64,000 nt of DNA from NCBI RefSeq assembly GCF_023169945.1, contig NZ_AP025591.1, positions 3,220,481 to 3,284,480 of the forward strand, read 5' to 3'. Under the pieces are notes generated by a model that was given only the letters and a program-made list of their open reading frames with translations, ran no database searches and was not told where the DNA came from. Origin of the DNA: Anaeromyxobacter oryzae (GTDB taxonomy: Bacteria > Myxococcota > Myxococcia > Myxococcales > Anaeromyxobacteraceae). The translations under genes and the position numbers were made by a program. This document shows, in pieces, positions 60,466 through 64,000 of this stretch (the stretch's first letter is position 1; each line of letters begins with the position of its first letter).

Positions 60466-60600
60466 CGGGTCCAAGGATGGCGCTCGTCTCGAATGGCTGC
60501 CACGTCCCTCGGCGCGGCGGGGGGCGAACGCTCGCGTCTTCCCCGAACTCCTTGCCTCCGCGCCCCCGCTCGCGTAACGCAACACCGCCCTGGCGTCGAC

Positions 60601-61809
60601 GTGAACCTCTTCTCACCCAAATCGAGGCTCCGCGCCGCCACCGCCGCGCTCGCGCTGGCGTTCGCGGGGCGTGCCGCTGCCGACTGCCCGGGCGGCCTGA
60701 CGAGCGAGCTGATCCCGCTCCCGGTGTACGCCACGCTCCCGAACGAGGGCGACACATGGGGGGTCCTGCCGGTGGTGCTCCGCGTCTGCCGCGACGACCA
60801 CCGGACCGAGTCCATCTTCGCACCGAGCCTGACCTGGAACTCCGTCATCCGGTTCACCGGTACGTTCCGCTGGTTCCACTATCCGCGCGAGGACTCCGCG
60901 CTCACCATCATGCTGTCGGCGAGCACGCGGACGAACTACAACAACCTGCTCGTCTGGCAGAGGCTGCCCACCGGGGCGGGCCGGTCGACGGACGAGGTCC
61001 TCGTGCGGCTCCAGCGCTCCATCTTCGAGCGCTTCTTCGGCATCGGCCCGGACGCGCCCGCGTCCGCCGAGTCGAGCTACACGAGCGTGCGCCTCGTCGT
61101 GAAAGCCCGCCGCGGGGTCAACGTCCTCGAGCACGTGAACGCGGGGCTCACGCTCGCCCTCGAGGGCGACGGCGTGCAATCGACCGGCGTCCCCGGCCTG
61201 CCGCTCAGCCCGCAGGTCTTCCCGGACGCGCCGGGGATGCGAGGAGCCACCCTCGCGTCGCAGGGCCTCGACGTCCGCTACGACGATCGGCGCGGGGGCG
61301 ACTACGCGGAGCGCGGGCTGCGCTTCGAGGCGGGCGGCGCGGTCGTCGAGGGGATCGAGGGCTCGCCGACGTTCCTCCGCGGCGGCGTGCAGGTGCGCGC
61401 GATCTGGGCGGAGGCGCCGCGGCTCTCCGGGGCGGCGCGCGGCTACTGGACGGGCGTCACGTCCGGTCGCGCGCCGTTCTATCAGCAGAGCGCCCTCGGC
61501 GGCTCCTTGCTCCTCCGCGGCTTCACGGAGGGCCGCTTCGTCGACCGCCAGGCGTGGACGGTCGAGCTGGAGCAGCGCATCCAGGTCCTGCGGACGAACG
61601 TCTTCGGCGTGATCACCGACTGGCGCGTCGACCCGTTCGTCGCCGTCGGGCAGGTCTTCGGCGCCTTCCGCGACGCCGGCTCGCGACCGCGCGCCGCGGC
61701 GGGGGCGGGGTTTCGCGCGTTCGTCCACCCGAACGTGCTCGGCCGCGTCGACGTGGCCTACGCCGGCGAGGGCGTCAAGGTGTACGTCGAGCTCGGGTAT
61801 CCGTACTGA
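60601..61809 (+). CDS. outer-membrane beta-barrel protein, BamA/TamA surface-antigen type
   Basis: A 402-residue exported protein. Signal peptide of about 32 residues (AALALAFAGRAAA). The body is dominated by alternating beta strands, with FRWFHYPREDSALTIML, SLLLRGFTEGRFVDRQAWTVELEQRI (a Bac_surface_Ag signature) and a last strand VKVYVELGYPY with terminal aromatic. It has no POTRA domains, so it is not BamA itself. It may be a channel or lipid transfer protein at the outer membrane. GTG start after GTCGAC; a weaker frame-matched region upstream has no start or signal peptide. The terminator at 61884 follows. Confidence 0.8.
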   Translation: MNLFSPKSRLRAATAALALAFAGRAAADCPGGLTSELIPLPVYATLPNEGDTWGVLPVVLRVCRDDHRTESIFAPSLTWNSVIRFTGTFRWFHYPREDSALTIMLSASTRTNYNNLLVWQRLPTGAGRSTDEVLVRLQRSIFERFFGIGPDAPASAESSYTSVRLVVKARRGVNVLEHVNAGLTLALEGDGVQSTGVPGLPLSPQVFPDAPGMRGATLASQGLDVRYDDRRGGDYAERGLRFEAGGAVVEGIEGSPTFLRGGVQVRAIWAEAPRLSGAARGYWTGVTSGRAPFYQQSALGGSLLLRGFTEGRFVDRQAWTVELEQRIQVLRTNVFGVITDWRVDPFVAVGQVFGAFRDAGSRPRAAAGAGFRAFVHPNVLGRVDVAYAGEGVKVYVELGYPY

Positions 61810-61883
61810 CCGGCGACGCCTCGCGGGCGCGCCGCCGGACGATCGGGCGAGGCGCTCCCGAGCGCCGCGGGCGCGGTGAAGTC

Positions 61884-61923
61884 ACGAAGACCCCGCCACC
61901 CACGGAGGGGGCGGGGTCCTCGT
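61884..61923. terminator. bidirectional hairpin terminator
   Basis: Fourteen-base arms ACGAAGACCCCGCC (61884-61897) and GGCGGGGTCCTCGT (61910-61923) with one mismatch and a 12-base loop. It stands between two converging genes. No strong T run follows on either strand. Confidence 0.7.
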
Positions 61924-61957
61924 CCCGGCGCTCGGGCCGGGAGACCGGCGTCGGCGG

Positions 61958-64000
61958 TCAGGCCGCGACGACCGACGTCCTCTTCGGCCCTGCGTCGCTG
62001 AACTTCTGCTCCAGGGTCATGAGGACGGCCTTCAGGTGATCACCGGTGCGGCTGCGGCGCTCGAGCTCGATCGCCTTCGGATCGACCGGCACGAACTTCT
62101 CGTCCGGCGTGATCTTGAAGAGCGGCTGGCCCTTCGAGACGACCGTCCCGTCGCCGCCGGTCATGATGATCTTGTCGACGGTGCCGGAGAACGGCGCCCG
62201 GACCGTGTTGAACATCTTCATGACCTCGATGATGTAGAGCGGCTGGCCCTTGTCGAAGTGCTGGCCCTCCGTCACGAACGGCGGGCGGCCCGGGGCCTCC
62301 TGCCGGTAGAACATGCCGCCGAAGGCGGCGACGATCTCGTCGGCCTTGGTCGACGGGGGCGGCACGAGGATCTTCTTCATCCGCGCCTGCAGGTCCGGAT
62401 CGTTCAGGTACGCGGGGATGGTGACGTCGAGGTTGGTCTCGACGCGGAAGTCGAAGAACTTCACCGCCTCCGCGATCATGAAGAGCAGCCCGAGCAGCTC
62501 GTTGCCGGCCTCGTAGCCGAGGTGCGCCGCGCGGATCTTGCCCCAGGTCTCGGCGTCGTAGCCGCCCTGCGGCGCCTCGCTCTTCAGGATCTCGTTGAGC
62601 TTGTAGAACTCGTCCTTCTGGAGGCCGAACGTCTTGCGGAGCTCCTGGTAGAAGCGGATCGACTTCTTGAGCAGCTCGTCGTCGTGCTGCCAGATCACCT
62701 CGGCGGCGGGCGCCTTGGGATCGTAGGCCATGTTCAGGTACTGGTACGTGTCGTTGAGGACGCCCAGCGGGTTGCGCAGCCAGAGCAGCTTGCCGTTCTC
62801 GATCCGGTACTGGTTCCGGTTGAGCGAGAGCCACCCGGCGAACAGGTGCGGATCTTCGAGCAGCTTCTCCATCGGTCGGGTGAGGAGCGTCGCCTTCCGG
62901 TCGAGCACCTCGGCCAGGGCCTTCGCCACCGACGGATCCTCGCCGGCGACCTGCTTCGCGTAGTGCTTCTTCATCTCCGCGAACGCGAACGCGACGTCGA
63001 GCTTGTTCGCCTCCTCCTTCAGCTGGCCCACCAGCGTGAGGTACGGGACGACGAAGCGCGTCGTCGGCTTCGCCATCACGTTCTGGCCGATGAACCAGTT
63101 CACGAGGCCGTAGTGGAACTGGAGGTTCGTGGCGAGCTGGATGCCGCGGAGGCTCGTCCTCCCGAGGACGCGCGAGAGCTGGTGGTAGCTGTCGAGCCGG
63201 TCGTCGCCCTTCGTGAGGAGCAGGGCGATGTTCGAGTCGTACGCGCCCGCGACCCGGTACCGCATGAACATGCCGGTGTCGGGGTTCACGAGGCAGATGC
63301 CCTGGTCGTCGCGGATCTCGCCGTCGATGGGCTTCGACCAGAACCGGATGAGGCCGCCGGCGTGGGGCGAGAGCGACGCGTCGGTGGCGTTGAGCCGGGC
63401 CTCCGCCGCGGCGCCGAACCGCGGGATGCGCGTGGGCTTGGGGAGCCGCTCCTTGTGCCGCGCGAGGAGCGCCATCGCCTCGACCAGCGACTCGACCACG
63501 AAGGAGTCCTTCGGGTCCTGCGGGTTCGTGAACTGGAGGCTGTAGCAGAGCTCCGTCACCCGGTGCTCGACCTGGATCCGGGTGTTGACCTCCATGAAGT
63601 AGTACCGGTCGCGGTCGACGATGCACTCGAACGTCGAGGCGGAGTCGAGGCCGACGGCCTGGCCGAACCGGGCGGCGTCGTCCTCCATCCGCTTCAGGAT
63701 CTCGAGGTCCGTCTGGAGCGACTTCGCCTCCTCCTTCCTGCCGGCCTTCTCCGCCCGGGCGATGGCGGCGGCGAGGCCCTCCTGCGTCACGGAGATCTCG
63801 AGCAGCTTCTGCTCGTGCATCTGCAGCGAGCAGTCGCGGCCGCCGAGCGACACGCACCACTTGCCGTTGCCGAGGAGCTGGATCTCGTTGTGGCGGGTCT
63901 GCTCGATGTTGAGCTCGATGAGGACGTTCTTGTTGTCGCCGACGCCGGTCGCCTTGACCTCGTTCAGCACCTCGCGCACGAGCGCGGGCGCCTCGGCCGC
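61958..64000 (-). CDS. biotin carboxylase / biotin carrier protein, 5'-truncated by window end
   Basis: The last 680 residues of a large acyl-CoA or pyruvate-type biotin-dependent carboxylase; the start lies beyond 64000. The N-terminal part shown is the end of the biotin carboxylase ATP-grasp: GDNKNVLIELNIEQTRHNEIQLL, YYFMEVNTRIQVEHRVTE (catalytic Glu, Asn, Arg), GAAAEARLNATD. About 300 residues without a domain I know follow, then a carrier domain ending in the biotin site EVMKMFNTV (Lys biotinylated; Val for the usual Ala before Met). The carboxyltransferase at 48367 is a plausible partner. It converges on the outer-membrane protein gene, with a terminator between. Confidence 0.9.
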   Translation of the reverse strand, partial: AAEAPALVREVLNEVKATGVGDNKNVLIELNIEQTRHNEIQLLGNGKWCVSLGGRDCSLQMHEQKLLEISVTQEGLAAAIARAEKAGRKEEAKSLQTDLEILKRMEDDAARFGQAVGLDSASTFECIVDRDRYYFMEVNTRIQVEHRVTELCYSLQFTNPQDPKDSFVVESLVEAMALLARHKERLPKPTRIPRFGAAAEARLNATDASLSPHAGGLIRFWSKPIDGEIRDDQGICLVNPDTGMFMRYRVAGAYDSNIALLLTKGDDRLDSYHQLSRVLGRTSLRGIQLATNLQFHYGLVNWFIGQNVMAKPTTRFVVPYLTLVGQLKEEANKLDVAFAFAEMKKHYAKQVAGEDPSVAKALAEVLDRKATLLTRPMEKLLEDPHLFAGWLSLNRNQYRIENGKLLWLRNPLGVLNDTYQYLNMAYDPKAPAAEVIWQHDDELLKKSIRFYQELRKTFGLQKDEFYKLNEILKSEAPQGGYDAETWGKIRAAHLGYEAGNELLGLLFMIAEAVKFFDFRVETNLDVTIPAYLNDPDLQARMKKILVPPPSTKADEIVAAFGGMFYRQEAPGRPPFVTEGQHFDKGQPLYIIEVMKMFNTVRAPFSGTVDKIIMTGGDGTVVSKGQPLFKITPDEKFVPVDPKAIELERRSRTGDHLKAVLMTLEQKFSDAGPKRTSVVAA

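Noticed and set aside
1..64000. tRNA, rRNA, CRISPR, insertion sequence or prophage genes
   Set aside because: No tRNA T-loop/CCA patterns, no rRNA sequence, no regular spacer arrays and no transposase or integrase proteins found by reading both strands.

Overview
The window is a very GC-rich, gene-dense stretch of bacterial chromosome. Codons are extremely biased to G/C at the third position, GTG starts are common and many gene pairs overlap as ATGA or GTGA. The gene content points to a delta-proteobacterial / Myxococcota organism, and an Anaeromyxobacter-like genome is my best guess. The pointers are a FrzS-like pseudo-receiver coiled-coil protein, a protein resembling a family restricted to Myxococcales, a large biotin carboxylase of the Geobacter/Anaeromyxobacter type, and abundant lipoprotein peptidases. 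This is inferred from gene families, not from a marker gene. I see no rRNA, tRNA, CRISPR array, phage or insertion sequence.

Layout. 1-8150: end of an RND efflux pump, a small Cys-rich protein, a phytoene-desaturase-like flavoprotein, and a tandem duplication of two-domain M16 peptidase lipoproteins that includes their upstream DNA. 8170-13900: hybrid histidine kinase divergent from an ECF sigma / anti-sigma pair, then a glycosyltransferase and rlmH. 14000-18800: a subtilisin lipoprotein coupled to a PrcB-like protein, then gpmI. 19000-27500: comF set between ACGGG-type repeats, followed by two coupled paralogous transglutaminase-fold proteins, one with the catalytic triad and one without. 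27500-34000: mostly minus-strand genes (DUF4230, TfoX with a histone-like tail, metzincin-like protease, hemW, alpha/beta hydrolase, one unrecognised secreted protein). 34000-40100: APC permease, OPT transporter and an ABC exporter pair. 40170-48200: FrzS-like protein, prmA-rsmE, a zinc-ribbon/RDD protein and a GspE_N-GAF-HEAT protein. 48300-51750: carboxyltransferase and small accessory genes among palindromic repeats.

51780-61810 is the most unusual part. Eight genes are arranged around one divergent control region: a fusion of an MprF/AglD-type flippase domain with a SPASM-like radical SAM enzyme, GtrA, a CDP-alcohol phosphatidyltransferase, a class III aminotransferase coupled to a Gfo/Idh/MocA dehydrogenase, an HpnR-like B12 radical SAM protein, an Aur1-like PAP2 enzyme, and an outer-membrane beta-barrel. 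Together they read like a pathway that builds, modifies and moves an unusual (possibly amino-cyclitol or amino-sugar) polar lipid. I know of no described system with this gene set. The window ends in a 5'-truncated biotin carboxylase / biotin carrier gene on the minus strand.

Two families of short palindromic repeats are scattered through the window, and copies of both lie inside protein-coding sequence in frame (anti-sigma factor; GspE_N-GAF-HEAT protein). Several genes have promoters placed so that transcription would start at or almost at the start codon, suggesting leaderless mRNAs.
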